Shown here: in pieces, positions 63,978 through 64,000 of the stretch
Layout: each line of letters starts with the position of its first letter
Position numbering within the stretch: position 1 is the first letter of the stretch
From: Cacajao melanocephalus
Lineage: Eukaryota; Chordata; Mammalia; Primates; Pitheciidae
Direction of reading: 5' to 3'
Assembly: GCA_963573385.1 (NCBI GenBank)
Contig: CAUYLG010039174.1
Coordinates: forward strand, 124,001 to 188,000
DNA length: 64,000 nt
The notes under the pieces: model-generated
Databases searched by the model: none
What the model was told of the DNA's origin: nothing
Seen by the model: only the letters and a program-made list of their open reading frames with translations
Made by a program: the position numbers and the translations under genes

Positions 63978-64000
63978 TTTTATTGTGGTAACATATACAT

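Overview
The window looks like ordinary primate (human or close relative) non-coding genomic DNA. The evidence is composition and repeats: about ten Alu copies of J and S age, one 5'-truncated L1PA/L1PB insertion with target-site duplications, a primate L1P 3' fragment, and many older mammalian repeats (MIR, L2, L1M, MLT1/MST LTRs, MER20, other hAT-Charlie and Tigger elements). CpG is scarce throughout and no CpG island, promoter cluster, tRNA, rRNA or CRISPR array is visible. No open reading frame could be defended as a gene. The longest ones lie in polypurine low-complexity DNA, inside Alus, or in sequence without codon structure. I read the window as intergenic or deep intronic.

Layout. 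0-4 kb: a hAT-Charlie end, old L2 remains, a TG microsatellite and a MER20. 4-9 kb: L2/MIR ends, an Alu, a T29 run, a chimeric Alu-plus-purine insertion, a MIR split by an AluSc, and an L1M fragment. 9-14 kb: a probable LTR carrying a perfect short hairpin, then MIR, L2, an L1M end and an MLT1 LTR. 14-18 kb: the cleanest repeat-poor stretches, broken by one AluJ. 18-25 kb: L2, three Alus, L1M ends, an MLT1A/MST LTR, a near-twin of the purine block and a probable ERV1-like LTR. 25-34 kb: MER20, L2, an MLT1 LTR, an MSTB LTR inside a minus-strand L1M, then a head-to-tail series of plus-strand L1M 3' ends. 35-38 kb: MER20, an unassigned GC-richer block, an L1P fragment in an LTR-like context, and a roughly 400-bp polypurine tract. 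40-43 kb: an L1M 3' untranslated region carrying a palindromic hAT element, then a MER1-like element and a Charlie element. 43-48 kb: MLT1 and MLT1/MST LTRs around mostly unassigned DNA. 49.5-52 kb: a deep nest (L1M hit by a Charlie, itself hit by an Alu, and by a Tigger, followed by an opposite-strand Tigger split by an AluSx). 53-64 kb: MER20, L1PA/L1PB, a third palindromic element, a CA microsatellite, MLT1 LTRs, an Alu with a GA-rich tail, and unassigned DNA.

There is no gene system to describe. What the sequence does record is insertion order, supported at several sites by target-site duplications readable by eye. Repeat family names come from recognition of consensus-like motifs, not from a search. 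Superfamily calls are firmer than subfamily calls, and borders without target-site duplications are approximate. I found no convincing undescribed biological system. The most curious items are the twin purine blocks about 15.4 kb apart, the perfect 15-bp hairpin, the tailless Alu, and the inverted Tigger pair.
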